Positions 24,376 to 32,940 of a stretch of DNA of 64,000 nt are shown piece by piece. The notes under the pieces were generated by a model, which did not search any database, was not told the origin of the DNA, and saw only the letters and a list, made by a program, of their open reading frames with translations. The stretch comes from an uncultured Acidimicrobiaceae bacterium (GTDB lineage: Bacteria > Actinomycetota > Acidimicrobiia > Acidimicrobiales > SZUA-35). Location of the stretch: positions 40,586 through 104,585 of the forward strand of contig CAMYLA010000035.1 in NCBI GenBank assembly GCA_947259095.1, in the 5' to 3' direction. The stretch's first letter is position 1. Every line of letters begins with the position of its first letter. The position numbers and the translations under genes are program-made.

Positions 24376-25506
24376 TCAGGCTGCGGCTTCCCGGTCGGCC
24401 GAAACCGCGTCCAACAGCACGTATTCGGCTTCGGTGTCGACAAAATCCTCGAACTGGATGACGTGCATCTCCTCGAACCGCTTCCGTAGCCAGCCATCGT
24501 TTGCGTCGAGCAGGCCCAGCTTCTTGCAGTTGGGAACGATCTTGGCGAACAGCAGCTGCTGGAACGGGTCCTCGTTCGGGTCCTGGGCCGAGAAGGTCCG
24601 GATCGCCTCTTTCACGTCGATCCCGAACCGATCCCAGATCTCCTGACGCTGGAACCGGTCACGCATCCGGATGGCGGCGTCGTATGCGAACTCCTGGCGC
24701 TCGAACAGCTCGGCCTCGCTCAGCTCGGCATAGTACTCCTGGAGGCTGAGCACGCCGAAGGCCACATGGCGGGCCTCGTCACTCATCACGTACCGCAGCA
24801 GCTTCTTCAGCAGTGGGTCGTGGGTCTGGTTCATCATGTTGCCGAAGGCGGCCAGGGCCAGGCCCTCCACCATGACCTGCATGCCGAGATAGGTCATGTC
24901 CCAGCGATGGTCGTTGATGATGTCGTCGAGCAGGGCCTGAAGGTGGGTGTTGACCGGGTACCAGCCGTCGGTCTTGGTGTCGAGGTACTTGGAGAACACC
25001 TCGACGTGGCGGGCCTCGTCCATGACCTGGGTGGCCGCATAGTACTTGGCGTCGATCCAGGGCACGGTCTCCACGATCTTGGCGGTGCAGACCAGGGCCC
25101 CCTGCTCGCCGTGCATGAACTGGCTCAGCGCCCAGACCGAGGTCTCGAGCTCCAGCTCCAGCCACTCCTTCTCACCCCAGCGCTCGAAGGAGGTCCCGCT
25201 GATGTCGACCCCCAGTTCCAGCAGTGTCTCCCGGTTGGGGATGCCGTTGAGCCGGACCATCTCCTCCTGATCGACCTCGATCGACCAGTCGAGGTCCTGC
25301 TCCCCGTCCCACTGCGCCCCCTTGGCCTTCTCGTAGAGCTTGTTGAGGCCGGCCCTGGCGCCTTTTTCGTAGTCCCAGGTGAAGATGGTGTCTGCGTTGT
25401 TCTCGACGGTGCGGATGGTGGCATCGACGTCGGTGTTGGTGACGGCCAACAGTTCTTCTTGCTCAGCGGTGAAAGTCACAGGGGCCTCCGTTCGGGTTCC
25501 GATCAT
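24376..25506 (-). CDS. Ferritin-like di-iron protein (AurF / R2-like)
   Basis: A soluble helical protein of about 376 residues with two DEARH motifs, MDEARHVEVFSKYL near 165 and MSDEARHVAFGVLS near 245. With upstream Glu residues (HGEQGAL, VEGLALAAF) these give the E/ExxH di-iron site of ribonucleotide-reductase-R2-like oxidases. Family members oxidise amines or fatty substrates; the substrate here is unknown. The ATG at 25506 was preferred over GTG 25515 because of AAGAGG spacing. The promoter -10 overlaps a TTACAGTGTAA palindrome, so expression is likely controlled. Confidence 0.85.
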   Translation of the reverse strand: MIGTRTEAPVTFTAEQEELLAVTNTDVDATIRTVENNADTIFTWDYEKGARAGLNKLYEKAKGAQWDGEQDLDWSIEVDQEEMVRLNGIPNRETLLELGVDISGTSFERWGEKEWLELELETSVWALSQFMHGEQGALVCTAKIVETVPWIDAKYYAATQVMDEARHVEVFSKYLDTKTDGWYPVNTHLQALLDDIINDHRWDMTYLGMQVMVEGLALAAFGNMMNQTHDPLLKKLLRYVMSDEARHVAFGVLSLQEYYAELSEAELFERQEFAYDAAIRMRDRFQRQEIWDRFGIDVKEAIRTFSAQDPNEDPFQQLLFAKIVPNCKKLGLLDANDGWLRKRFEEMHVIQFEDFVDTEAEYVLLDAVSADREAAA

Positions 25507-25521
25507 GCTACCCACCGCCTC

Positions 25522-25532
25522 TTACAGTGTAA
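25522..25532. promoter_or_regulatory. 11-bp palindrome TTACAGTGTAA over the ferritin-like gene promoter
   Basis: TTACA-G-TGTAA is a perfect palindrome with one central base. Its minus-strand TACACT half resembles the -10 box of the di-iron gene. This would let a dimeric repressor block transcription. Confidence 0.5.
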
Positions 25533-25581
25533 AGAGCGGCTCCAAGAGAGCCGCCACGTAAAGAGCGGCTCCAAGAGAGCC
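25529..25581. repeat. 24-bp direct repeat (2 copies) upstream of the ferritin-like gene
   Basis: GTAAAGAGCGGCTCCAAGAG plus AGCC occurs at 25529-25552 and 25558-25581. Each copy includes GGCTC-CAAGA-GAGCC, a 5-bp hairpin. It lies between the minus-strand di-iron gene start and the stop of the next minus-strand gene. Confidence 0.9.
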
Positions 25582-25611
25582 CGATCAGCGGTCACGGCCC
25601 CCGGATGCCGG

Positions 25612-26370
25612 TTACAGCGGTCGGGCCCGGAACCCCCGCCAGCCCCGACGGGCCAGCGAGATCTGGGCCCACAACACCCAGAGCGAGCCGAGGAACCCCA
25701 TCAAGGCGCCGAAACGGACCCACCGCCGCAACGACGTGGCGGCATCGGCCTGCAGTACCCGGACCTCCGACACCCGGCCCTGCATCGAGTCGAGCTCGTC
25801 GGAGATCCGCTTGGTGGCCGCAGGCGAGATGGTGGTCGACTCCCCCATCGCATCGTCGATGACGACTGCCGATTCCTCGAAACCGGCCAGGGCCTCGCCG
25901 TAGGTCGACAGCTCGGCCGGCAACAACTGGTAGAGCGGATGATCGTCGATGGCCTCGAAGCTCTGGTAGGCGCCGGTCGAGACGTCGACCATGCCGTCGA
26001 CCCGTGCCGCCAGTTCACCGAGACGATCGGGGTCGATCGCGCTGGCGCTCACCAGATCATCGGTCTGATCGATCCGGTCGTCCAGCCGATTGAACGACAC
26101 CACCACCGGCTGCATGGCGACCTCGACGGTGTCCGAGGCGGTGAAGCCGGCCCGGATCGAAACCGCGGCCACGACAACGGCCAACAACGCCCCGACGATC
26201 CCGATGACCAGGGCCAACAGGCCGACCAGTCGACGACGTGGACCGCCCGATTCGGTGACGGCGACCCCCTCGGTGCCCGCGGCGCCCTCGGCTCCCGGGC
26301 CGGTGAGGTCACCCAGATCGCCGCCATCGTCGCCCGTACCTTCGAGAAGCTGATCGATCTCGTCGCTCAT
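25612..26370 (-). CDS. Membrane protein with two transmembrane helices, unknown
   Basis: A 252-residue protein. An acidic/Gly-rich N-terminus (1-50) is followed by a helix at about 53-75 (LVGLLALVIGIVGALLAVVV), a soluble alpha-helical region (80-215, coiled-coil-like, with DDRIDQTDDLVSA and ISDELDSMQGRVSEVRVL), and a second helix at about 222-240. The arrangement resembles chemoreceptor-like or divisome periplasmic helical hairpins, but no family is recognised. ATG 26370 is set by GAAAGGGGTC; a TAGGAT -10 lies at 26394-26399. Confidence 0.75.
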   Translation of the reverse strand: MSDEIDQLLEGTGDDGGDLGDLTGPGAEGAAGTEGVAVTESGGPRRRLVGLLALVIGIVGALLAVVVAAVSIRAGFTASDTVEVAMQPVVVSFNRLDDRIDQTDDLVSASAIDPDRLGELAARVDGMVDVSTGAYQSFEAIDDHPLYQLLPAELSTYGEALAGFEESAVVIDDAMGESTTISPAATKRISDELDSMQGRVSEVRVLQADAATSLRRWVRFGALMGFLGSLWVLWAQISLARRGWRGFRARPL

Positions 26371-26393
26371 CGTGACCCCTTTCGGCCGCTGCC

Positions 26394-26399
26394 ATCCTA
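26394..26399 (-). promoter_or_regulatory. -10 box TAGGAT, leadered
   Basis: TAGGAT 23 nt before the ATG at 26370; the short leader holds a GAAAGGGG Shine-Dalgarno. Confidence 0.5.
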
Positions 26400-26427
26400 C
26401 GGAGCGGACCGCGCCGGTGCACCGGCG

Positions 26428-26461
26428 GTCGGCGACGAGACCCCGGTGGCCTGTCGCCGAC
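26428..26461 (-). terminator. 9-bp hairpin downstream of the alpha/beta hydrolase
   Basis: GTCGGCGAC (26428-26436) pairs with GTCGCCGAC (26453-26461) across a 16-nt loop. It lies 28 bp after the stop of the minus-strand hydrolase gene. No T-tract follows, so termination efficiency is unknown. Confidence 0.5.
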
Positions 26462-26488
26462 ACCGGGTGATCGTTTTGCGACAGACCA

Positions 26489-27364
26489 CTAGTCCGGAAC
26501 GGCGGCCCTGGCGGCGTTGGTCACGACCGCGTCCACGAGCTCCGACCAGCGGCTCCGGGGCAGATCGTGGGCCATCTCGGGGAACATCAACAGGCGCGAG
26601 CCCGGCACCGACTCGGCGGTTGCGATGCCCCCGCTGGGGAGCACCAACTCGTCGAGCAGACCGTGGACCACCAGCGTCGGCGCGGTGACGGTGCCGAGCT
26701 CGTCTGTTCGGTCGGAACTGGCATTGATGGCCGTCAACTGCCGGGCCGTGCCCTCGGGACGGAAGCTGCGTTCGATGCTCGCCTTGGCCAGCCTGCGGAG
26801 CTCGTCCTCATCGAGGCCGGGGCTGGAGATCATCTTGGCCACCGTCACGAACTCGTCCAGGGCGTTGTCCCTGGTGATCTTGGGCCGCCGGGCCAGTTTG
26901 AACAGCAGCCGAGCCGACGCCCGGCCCTTCCGCCGGTCCCCGGTGTTGGACATGACCGAGACCAGGCTTTTGACCCGCTGCCGATGGTGGATGGCCATCG
27001 TCTGAGCGATCATCGCGCCCATCGAGACGCCGAGCAGGTGGGCGCTGTCGATCTTGAGGGCGTCGAGCAGACCGACCGCATCGTCGGCCATGTCGTTCAG
27101 CCGATAGCCGGATTCCGGCTTGCGGCGGCTGAACAGGGAGCGGATGAGGGCCCATCTCGACATGATCGGCCCGGTGGTTTCCGAACTCAGGCCGATGTCC
27201 CGGTTGTCGAATGCCACGACCCGAAACCGCCGAGCCAGGCCGTCAACGAACTCGGCAGGCCAGTCGGTGAGCTGCCCGCCAAGCCCCATCACCAGCAGCA
27301 GCGGTGGCCCCGAACCCCACTCGGCGTATTCGATCGTTACCCCGTTCACCTCGACGTTGGCCAT
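26489..27364 (-). CDS. Alpha/beta hydrolase
   Basis: A 291-residue alpha/beta-hydrolase. The nucleophile elbow is GVSMGAM near residue 98; the Asp is in HGLLDELVLPSGG and the His in FPEMAHDLP. The N-terminus VEVNGVTIEYAEWGSGPPLL is typical of esterases/lipases related to 3-oxoadipate enol-lactonase-like proteins. The ATG at 27364 was chosen because TATGGT ends 6 nt upstream (leaderless). It is divergent from the epoxide-hydrolase gene, with a 106-bp gap. The substrate is unknown. Confidence 0.88.
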   Translation of the reverse strand: MANVEVNGVTIEYAEWGSGPPLLLVMGLGGQLTDWPAEFVDGLARRFRVVAFDNRDIGLSSETTGPIMSRWALIRSLFSRRKPESGYRLNDMADDAVGLLDALKIDSAHLLGVSMGAMIAQTMAIHHRQRVKSLVSVMSNTGDRRKGRASARLLFKLARRPKITRDNALDEFVTVAKMISSPGLDEDELRRLAKASIERSFRPEGTARQLTAINASSDRTDELGTVTAPTLVVHGLLDELVLPSGGIATAESVPGSRLLMFPEMAHDLPRSRWSELVDAVVTNAARAAVPD

Positions 27365-27370
27365 CGCATC

Positions 27371-27376
27371 ACCATA
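27371..27376 (-). promoter_or_regulatory. -10 box TATGGT, leaderless start
   Basis: TATGGT lies 6 nt before the ATG at 27364. Confidence 0.6.
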
Positions 27377-27457
27377 CGACGTCGACCGGAAGGCACACCC
27401 ACCAACCGCTGGGCTGGCAGGGTGCCGAAGAACGCCGTGTGTTTTTCGGCATCCTGC

Positions 27458-27463
27458 TAGCTT
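27458..27463 (+). promoter_or_regulatory. -10 box TAGCTT, leaderless start
   Basis: TAGCTT lies 7 nt before the ATG at 27471. A TGCCGAA/TTCGGCA inverted repeat (about 27422-27452) sits just upstream and may be a regulator site. Confidence 0.55.
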
Positions 27464-27470
27464 GACCGCC

Positions 27471-28442
27471 ATGGAAAACTTCGCCCATCGATCGATCATG
27501 TCTTCCGGCCACCGCATCCACGTTGTCGAGCACGGGCCGCCGGACGGCACCCCGGTGATCATGATCCACGGATTCCCCGAGAGCTGGTATTCGTGGCGTC
27601 ATCAGCTGGTTGCCCTGGGCGATGCCGGCCACCGGGCCATGGCCATCGATGTCCGGGGCTACGGGCGCTCGGCCGCACCGCCCGAGATCGAGTCCTACGC
27701 CATGACCGCACTGGTCGGCGATGTGGTTGCGGTGATCGACGAGCTCGGTGCCGGCGATGCCGTGGTGGTCGGCCACGACTGGGGCGCCCCCGTCGCCTGG
27801 AACACCGCCTTGCTCCGCCCCGATCGGGTCCGGGGCGTTGCCGGACTTTCGGTTCCTTACAGCGGCCGGGGCGATGTCCGACCGCTCGATTCGTTCCGGG
27901 CCATGGCCGGCGACGAGCTGTTCTACATCGACTATTTCCAGGAGCCGGGGCTGGTCGAGGCCGAGGTCGAAAAGGACCTGGCCGGCTGGCTCCGGGGCTT
28001 CTATTTCACGGCATCGGGCGAGGCGGATCACGCCGCCCCGACGATGGGGCTGGTCCCCAGGGGCCACGAGCTGCGGGAACGATTGCAGCAGCCAAAGCCG
28101 GGACAGATGGCCTGGCTCAGCGACGACGACTTCGCCTTCTACCTGGGCGAGTTCGAACGCAGCGGGCTCACCGGTGGCTTCAATCGCTACCGCAACATCG
28201 AGCGTGACTGGACCGAGCTCGCCCCGTGGCGCCATGCCCCGATCGTGGTGCCGGCGTTGTTCATCGGCGGCGATGCCGACGGGCCGACCCGGCTTGGCCA
28301 GGGGGCGATCGACCGCTTCGACCAGACCCTGCCAAAGCTGACCCGATCGGAGATCCTCGACAACTGCGGCCACTGGACCCAGCAGGAACAGCCGGAGGCG
28401 GTCAACGAGCTCCTGCTCGAATTCATCGCCGCCCTCGGCTGA
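27471..28442 (+). CDS. Epoxide hydrolase-type alpha/beta hydrolase
   Basis: A 323-residue hydrolase whose oxyanion motif HGFPESW begins near 33. The nucleophile is Asp103 in GHDWGAPVAW, and His301 is in NCGHWTQQEQPEAVN. This D/H set and the lid Tyr residues (FYIDYF, FYLGEF) mark the soluble-epoxide-hydrolase branch, which opens epoxides to diols. ATG 27471 is leaderless after TAGCTT. The length is standard. It may act in detoxification or in fatty epoxide catabolism; the neighbours do not decide. Confidence 0.9.
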   Translation: MENFAHRSIMSSGHRIHVVEHGPPDGTPVIMIHGFPESWYSWRHQLVALGDAGHRAMAIDVRGYGRSAAPPEIESYAMTALVGDVVAVIDELGAGDAVVVGHDWGAPVAWNTALLRPDRVRGVAGLSVPYSGRGDVRPLDSFRAMAGDELFYIDYFQEPGLVEAEVEKDLAGWLRGFYFTASGEADHAAPTMGLVPRGHELRERLQQPKPGQMAWLSDDDFAFYLGEFERSGLTGGFNRYRNIERDWTELAPWRHAPIVVPALFIGGDADGPTRLGQGAIDRFDQTLPKLTRSEILDNCGHWTQQEQPEAVNELLLEFIAALG

Positions 28443-28487
28443 CCGGGATGGTCCGAGGTTGCGAAGCAAACGCCGGTTGAACGCCGG

Positions 28488-29306
28488 TTACTGCCCTTCG
28501 AAGTTGGCCGGACGCTTTTCCATGTAGGCCGCCAGGGCCTCCCGGAAATCCTTGGTCCCGAACAACGGCAACAGCGCCAAATATTGACGCTGCACGTGAT
28601 CTTCGAGGTTCTCGGTCATGGCGTGACGCATCATGCGCTTGGCGGCCCGAACCGCCAGCGGGGCGTTGGCCGCGACTTCGGCCGCAACCGCCCGTGCCCG
28701 GTCCATCAGGGCGTCGGCCGGCACGACCTCGCTGACCAGGCCGGCCTCCAGCGCTTCGGCCGCGGTCAGCGTCCTGGCGGTGAACAGCAGCTCGGCTGCG
28801 GTCGACCAACCGACGATCCTCGGCAGCAGCCAGGTGCCACCGCTCTCGGGAACCAGGCCTCGGGCGGTGTAGGCGGCGGACAGCTTGGCCTTGTCCGATG
28901 CCAGGCGGATGTCGCAACCGAGAGCCAGGTCCATCCCGTAGCCGGCCGCCCCACCGTTCAGCGCGGCGATGGTCGGGGTGTCGATCTTGTTCAACACCAC
29001 CGGTGGTGCGGAGCGGAGGTCGAACTCGCCGCTCATGGTGGCCCCACTGTCGCCGCCGATGCCGTCGCCAGACGAGGCGGCGGCGATGTCCAGGCCGGCG
29101 CACCAGGCCCGGCCGTTGCCGGTGAGGACGATGACCCGGACCTCGGGATCGGCATCGGCCGCCAGCAGCAGCTCCGACAGCCGGTTCAGCATGGTGACGG
29201 TGATCGTGTTCATCCGATCGGGCCGGTTGAAGGTCAGCGTGGCGATGTGATCCTCGACGTCGTAGAGCAGCTGGTCGGTTGGTTCCTTTACTGGTTCCTG
29301 GGACAT
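28488..29306 (-). CDS. Enoyl-CoA hydratase/isomerase family protein
   Basis: A 272-residue crotonase-fold enzyme, beta-oxidation type. It shows [16 protein letters not shown] near 28, oxyanion-hole segments [14 protein letters not shown] near 66 and [16 protein letters not shown] near 117, and [18 protein letters not shown] near 146, with the catalytic Glu region. The start ATG is leaderless (TACGTT, 6 nt). The stop is followed by an 11-bp duplication (TAACCGGCGTT / CAACCGGCGTT). It is divergent from the malyl-CoA-lyase-like gene. Exact chain-length specificity is unknown. Confidence 0.9.
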   Translation of the reverse strand: MSQEPVKEPTDQLLYDVEDHIATLTFNRPDRMNTITVTMLNRLSELLLAADADPEVRVIVLTGNGRAWCAGLDIAAASSGDGIGGDSGATMSGEFDLRSAPPVVLNKIDTPTIAALNGGAAGYGMDLALGCDIRLASDKAKLSAAYTARGLVPESGGTWLLPRIVGWSTAAELLFTARTLTAAEALEAGLVSEVVPADALMDRARAVAAEVAANAPLAVRAAKRMMRHAMTENLEDHVQRQYLALLPLFGTKDFREALAAYMEKRPANFEGQ

Positions 29307-29312
29307 GCCACA

Positions 29313-29318
29313 AACGTA
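29313..29318 (-). promoter_or_regulatory. -10 box TACGTT, leaderless start
   Basis: TACGTT lies 6 nt before the ATG at 29306 of the enoyl-CoA hydratase gene. Confidence 0.6.
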
Positions 29319-29367
29319 GGGCAGCGACCATGGGCCCACCAGCTGGGCTTGGACCGGGCCACGCCGG

Positions 29368-29373
29368 TACTGT
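29368..29373 (+). promoter_or_regulatory. -10 box TACTGT, near-leaderless start
   Basis: TACTGT lies 8 nt before the GTG at 29382; spacing is one longer than in the other leaderless starts, so this one is tentative. Confidence 0.4.
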
Positions 29374-29381
29374 TTGCAGTC

Positions 29382-30434
29382 GTGCGTAGCCCAAAAGACT
29401 TCTTCAAACCCCTGGCCGTCGGCGCGCCGGCGCCGATCACCGAGATCCCGTTCCGGCCGAGCCGGATGATCCACTTCTTCCCGCCGTCGGTGCCGAAGAT
29501 GGTGGCCAAGCTGCCCGAGATCGTGCCAACGGTCGACATCATCCTCGGCAACCTGGAGGACGGCGTGCCTGCCGCCGACAAGGAGGCGGCCCGTGCCGGG
29601 CTGATCCAGGTCGGCAAGACGGTCGACATGGGCGACACCCAGTTCTGGACAAGGCTCAACTCGCTCGACTCGCCGTGGTTCCTCGACGACGTCCAGCAGG
29701 CGGTGATCGAGATCGGCGACAAGCTCGATGTGGTCATGATCCCCAAGGTCGAGGGGCCGGAGGACATCCATTACGTGGATCGGCTCCTGGCCCAGCTGGA
29801 GGCCAAGGCCGGCTTGGGTCGCCCGATCCTGGTCCACGCACTGTTGGAGACGGCGCGGGGCGTGGCCAACCTGGAGGCGATCTGCGCCGCCTCACCCCGG
29901 ATGCAGGGTCTGTCGTTGGGCCCGGCCGATCTGGCGGCCAACCGAAGGATGAAGACCACCAGGGTCGGCGGCGGCCATCCCGGGTACCTGGTCAGGGTCG
30001 ACCCCGAGGACCCCGACGACATCCACGGCCCCCGCCAAACCTTCCAGCAGGACCTGTGGCACTACACCACCGCCCGTATGGTCGACGCCTGTGTCAGCAA
30101 CGGCATCCTGCCGTTCTACGGCCCCTTCGGCGACATCAAGGACACGGTGGCCTGCGAGGACCAGTTCCGCAACGCCTACCTGCTCGGCTGTGTCGGGGCG
30201 TGGAGCCTCCATCCGATCCAGATCGACATCGCCAAGCGGGTCTTCAGCCCCGACCCGGCCGAGGTGGCCCACGCCCAGCGGGTCATCGACGCCATGGGCG
30301 ACGGCACCGGGGCCATCATGCTCGACGGCAAGATGGAGGACGACGCCTCGGTCAAGCAGTGCCAGGTGGTGGTCGAGCTGGCCAGGAACCTGGCCGCCCG
30401 CGATCCTGAACTGGCCGAACGCTACGGATTCTGA
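29382..30434 (+). CDS. mcl: Malyl-CoA / beta-methylmalyl-CoA lyase-like (HpcH/HpaI family)
   Basis: A 350-residue TIM-barrel lyase. Segments [67 protein letters not shown] and [15 protein letters not shown] are very close to the Chloroflexus malyl-CoA lyase (MCL), which cleaves malyl-CoA, beta-methylmalyl-CoA and citramalyl-CoA in the 3-hydroxypropionate bicycle. Length matches that enzyme. Metal ligands Glu and Asp lie in the LLETA and GPADLA regions. It is followed 19 bp later by a second CitE-like lyase gene, probably co-transcribed. The identification is by remembered sequence similarity. Confidence 0.85.
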   Translation: MRSPKDFFKPLAVGAPAPITEIPFRPSRMIHFFPPSVPKMVAKLPEIVPTVDIILGNLEDGVPAADKEAARAGLIQVGKTVDMGDTQFWTRLNSLDSPWFLDDVQQAVIEIGDKLDVVMIPKVEGPEDIHYVDRLLAQLEAKAGLGRPILVHALLETARGVANLEAICAASPRMQGLSLGPADLAANRRMKTTRVGGGHPGYLVRVDPEDPDDIHGPRQTFQQDLWHYTTARMVDACVSNGILPFYGPFGDIKDTVACEDQFRNAYLLGCVGAWSLHPIQIDIAKRVFSPDPAEVAHAQRVIDAMGDGTGAIMLDGKMEDDASVKQCQVVVELARNLAARDPELAERYGF

Positions 30435-30453
30435 TGGAGGTCGGAACAAACCA

Positions 30454-31395
30454 ATGACCAGCTCCGCCAACAGCCCACGGTCACCCCGCCAGGACGACCC
30501 ACGCCGTCAGAACGACACACTGCGGCCGCGCCGCAGTGTGCTCTACATGCCGGCGGCCAACGAGCGGGCGTTGGAGAAGGCCAAGGCCATCCCGGCCGAT
30601 GCGCTGATCTTCGACCTCGAGGACGCCGTGGCCCCAGACGCCAAGGACGTCGCCCGAAACAAGGCCGCAGCCGCTGCGGCCTCCGGCGCCTATGGGAGTC
30701 GGGAGATCACCATCCGATGCAACGGGCTCGACACCCCGTGGGGTGCCGATGACCTGGTGGCGGTGGCCGAGGTCCGACCAAGCGCGGTGGTCATTCCCAA
30801 GGTCGACACGGTGGCCACGCTCGATGCGGTCTCGGAAAGCCTGGACCGGGCCGGGGCGCCCGAAGAGGTCCGGATCTGGGCCATGATCGAGACGCCGACC
30901 GCCATCTTCGATGCCCGCAGCCTGGCCGCCCACCCCCGGGTCGAGGTGCTGGTGATGGGGACAAACGATCTGGCCAAGGAACTGCGGGTCCGTCCCGGCG
31001 CCGACGGCGGTGGTGACCGCCAGGCACTGCTCCCCCACCTGGCAACCGCGTTGCTGGCGGCCAGGGAGGCCGGCAAGGTCATCCTCGACGGTGTCTACAA
31101 CGACATCAAGGACATCGACGGCTTCGCCGTCGAGTGTGCACAGGGCGCCCAACTGGGGTTTGACGGCAAGACGTTGATCCATCCCGGCCAGGTGGAGATC
31201 GCCAACGACACCTGGGCCCCAGACCACGAAGAGATCGAACAGGCCGAGCGGATCATCGGTGCCTTCACCGAGGCGGAGGCCGAAGGCCGGGGCGTGGTCA
31301 CCGTCGACGGCCGGATGATCGAGAACCTCCACGTCGACAACGCCCGCCGGACCCTGGCCATTGCCTCGGCGATCACCGAGGCAACCAACACCTGA
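30454..31395 (+). CDS. CitE-like CoA-ester lyase
   Basis: A 313-residue HpcH/HpaI-family protein of the CitE/CLYBL/malyl-CoA-thioesterase branch. It shows RRSVLYMPAANERALEKA near 26, ALIFDLEDAVAPDAK near 50, IPKVDTVATLDAV near 113, MIETPTAI near 147 and GFDGKTLIHPGQV near 242. Such enzymes cleave citramalyl-CoA or hydrolyse malyl-CoA. The start ATG has TGGAGGTC 7-14 nt upstream. Its last codons and stop are repeated in a 33-bp tandem unit. It works plausibly with the upstream MCL-like lyase. Confidence 0.88.
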   Translation: MTSSANSPRSPRQDDPRRQNDTLRPRRSVLYMPAANERALEKAKAIPADALIFDLEDAVAPDAKDVARNKAAAAAASGAYGSREITIRCNGLDTPWGADDLVAVAEVRPSAVVIPKVDTVATLDAVSESLDRAGAPEEVRIWAMIETPTAIFDARSLAAHPRVEVLVMGTNDLAKELRVRPGADGGGDRQALLPHLATALLAAREAGKVILDGVYNDIKDIDGFAVECAQGAQLGFDGKTLIHPGQVEIANDTWAPDHEEIEQAERIIGAFTEAEAEGRGVVTVDGRMIENLHVDNARRTLAIASAITEATNT

Positions 31396-31438
31396 GCCTC
31401 GGCGATCGCCGAGGCAACCAACACCTGAGCCTCGGCGA
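31363..31438. repeat. 33-bp tandem repeat (2.3 copies) spanning the citE-like stop
   Basis: Units begin GCCTCGGCGATC and end ACCTGA. Copy 1 (31363-31395) is the last 11 codons including TGA, copy 2 (31396-31428) differs by one base, and copy 3 is partial (31429-31438). Being 33 bp, the unit places a second TGA in the same frame. GCCTCGG/CCGAGGC also form a hairpin within each unit. Confidence 0.95.
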
Positions 31439-31456
31439 ACAGAGGATGGCCGGCGG

Positions 31457-32860
31457 TTACCGGCGCGACACCCCGTCGTCGATGGCGGCCTGACGGACCG
31501 CGGCGGCCACCCGCTGGGGCACCGCCTTGTCGAACACCGATGGGACAACGAAGTCGGTCGACAAGCGGTCGGCAGGGACCGACTCGGCGATGGCCATGGC
31601 CGCGGCCAGCTTCATACCCTCGGTGATGTCGCTGGCTCGGGCGTCGAGCGCCCCTCGGAAGATCCCGGGAAAGGCCAGAACGTTGTTGATCTGGTTCGGG
31701 TAGTCACTGCGCCCGGTGGCCATCACCGCCACCAACCCCTCAACCTGCTCGGGCAGGATTTCCGGGTCCGGGTTTGCCATGGCGAACACGATCGGATCGG
31801 CGGCCATGGAGCGCACATCGTCGACGCCGAGCAGGCCGGGGCCGCTGAGACCGAGGAAAACGTCGGCCCCGCCGATCACATCGGACACCGAACCGGCCAG
31901 CCGATCCTGGTTGGTGTTCTCGGCGAACCACCGCTTGGCCTCGTTGAGGTTTTCGCGGCCCTCGTAGACCGCACCGGCCCGGTCCAGGCCGATGATCCGG
32001 CCGGCCCCGGCTCCGAGCAGGATCTTGCCGACGGCGATGCCTGCCGCCCCGAGGCCGGTGACCACCACCGTGATGTCCTCCATCTTCTTGTCGACGAGCT
32101 TGAGGGCGTTTTCCAGCCCAGCCAGGGCCACGACAGCAGTGCCGTGCTGGTCGTCGTGGAAGACCGGGATGTCGAGCCGATCTTTGAGCCTCGTCTCGAC
32201 CTCGAACGCCCCTGGGGCGGCGATGTCCTCCAGATTGATACCGCCGAAGGTCGGGGCCAGCCGGACCACCGTCTCGATCAGCTCGTCTGCGGTGGCCACG
32301 TCGAGGCAGATGGGAAAGGCATCGACATCACCGAACTCCTTGAACAGGAGGGCCTTGCCCTCCATCACCGGCATGGCGGCCTTCGGCCCGATGTCGCCAA
32401 GACCCAGCACTGCGGTGCCGTCGCTCACGATGGCCACGGTGTTCTTGCGGATCGTGTATTCGTCGGCCAGCCCCTCGTCTGCGGCGATGGCCTTGCACAC
32501 CCGGGCCACGCCGGGGGTGTAGGCCATGGAGAGGTCGTCCTCGTCGCCGACGGGAAACAGCGGCAGCACCTCGATCTTGCCGCCCTCGTGCATACGGAAG
32601 GTCCGGTCGTGGTGCTCCAGCACCGTGACACCGTCGACCGCATCGGCGATGGCCAGCACCTCGTTCTGGTGCTCGACGCCCGCACAGTTGACAACGATGT
32701 TGCGCTCCAGCACCGGCCCCTTTGCCACGAAGCCCTCGATGGCGAAGATGTTGCCGCCGGCGTCTCCGATGGCCGAGGCCAGGCTGCCGAGCACCCCCGG
32801 CACGTTGTCGAGCCGGACCCGGAGGTTGAGCGAATACTGAGCTGCTGTCGTGGAACCCAT
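31457..32860 (-). CDS. NAD(P)-dependent malic enzyme with N-terminal ACT domain
   Basis: Decarboxylates malate to pyruvate with NAD(P). The 467-residue protein starts with an ACT domain (about 8-80: YSLNLRVRLDNVPGVLGSLA), probably an amino-acid or metabolite sensor. The malic enzyme core follows: SMAYTPGVARVCKAIA, SDGTAVLGLGDIGPKAAMP, PVFHDDQHGTA, and nucleotide-binding GLGAAGIAVGKILLGAG. TAGCCT 6 nt before the ATG gives a leaderless start. Cofactor preference is not decided. Together with PEP carboxykinase and pyruvate carboxylase it sets the PEP-pyruvate-oxaloacetate node. Confidence 0.94.
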   Translation of the reverse strand: MGSTTAAQYSLNLRVRLDNVPGVLGSLASAIGDAGGNIFAIEGFVAKGPVLERNIVVNCAGVEHQNEVLAIADAVDGVTVLEHHDRTFRMHEGGKIEVLPLFPVGDEDDLSMAYTPGVARVCKAIAADEGLADEYTIRKNTVAIVSDGTAVLGLGDIGPKAAMPVMEGKALLFKEFGDVDAFPICLDVATADELIETVVRLAPTFGGINLEDIAAPGAFEVETRLKDRLDIPVFHDDQHGTAVVALAGLENALKLVDKKMEDITVVVTGLGAAGIAVGKILLGAGAGRIIGLDRAGAVYEGRENLNEAKRWFAENTNQDRLAGSVSDVIGGADVFLGLSGPGLLGVDDVRSMAADPIVFAMANPDPEILPEQVEGLVAVMATGRSDYPNQINNVLAFPGIFRGALDARASDITEGMKLAAAMAIAESVPADRLSTDFVVPSVFDKAVPQRVAAAVRQAAIDDGVSRR

Positions 32861-32866
32861 GGCGAA

Positions 32867-32872
32867 AGGCTA
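32867..32872 (-). promoter_or_regulatory. -10 box TAGCCT, leaderless start
   Basis: TAGCCT lies 6 nt before the ATG at 32860 of the malic enzyme gene. Confidence 0.6.
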
Positions 32873-32940
32873 TTGGTTCCAACCGGGCCCCGGACCGCAG
32901 GGCCAAGATCCGCTCCAACCGGCCGGCCGGGCCCGTTCCA

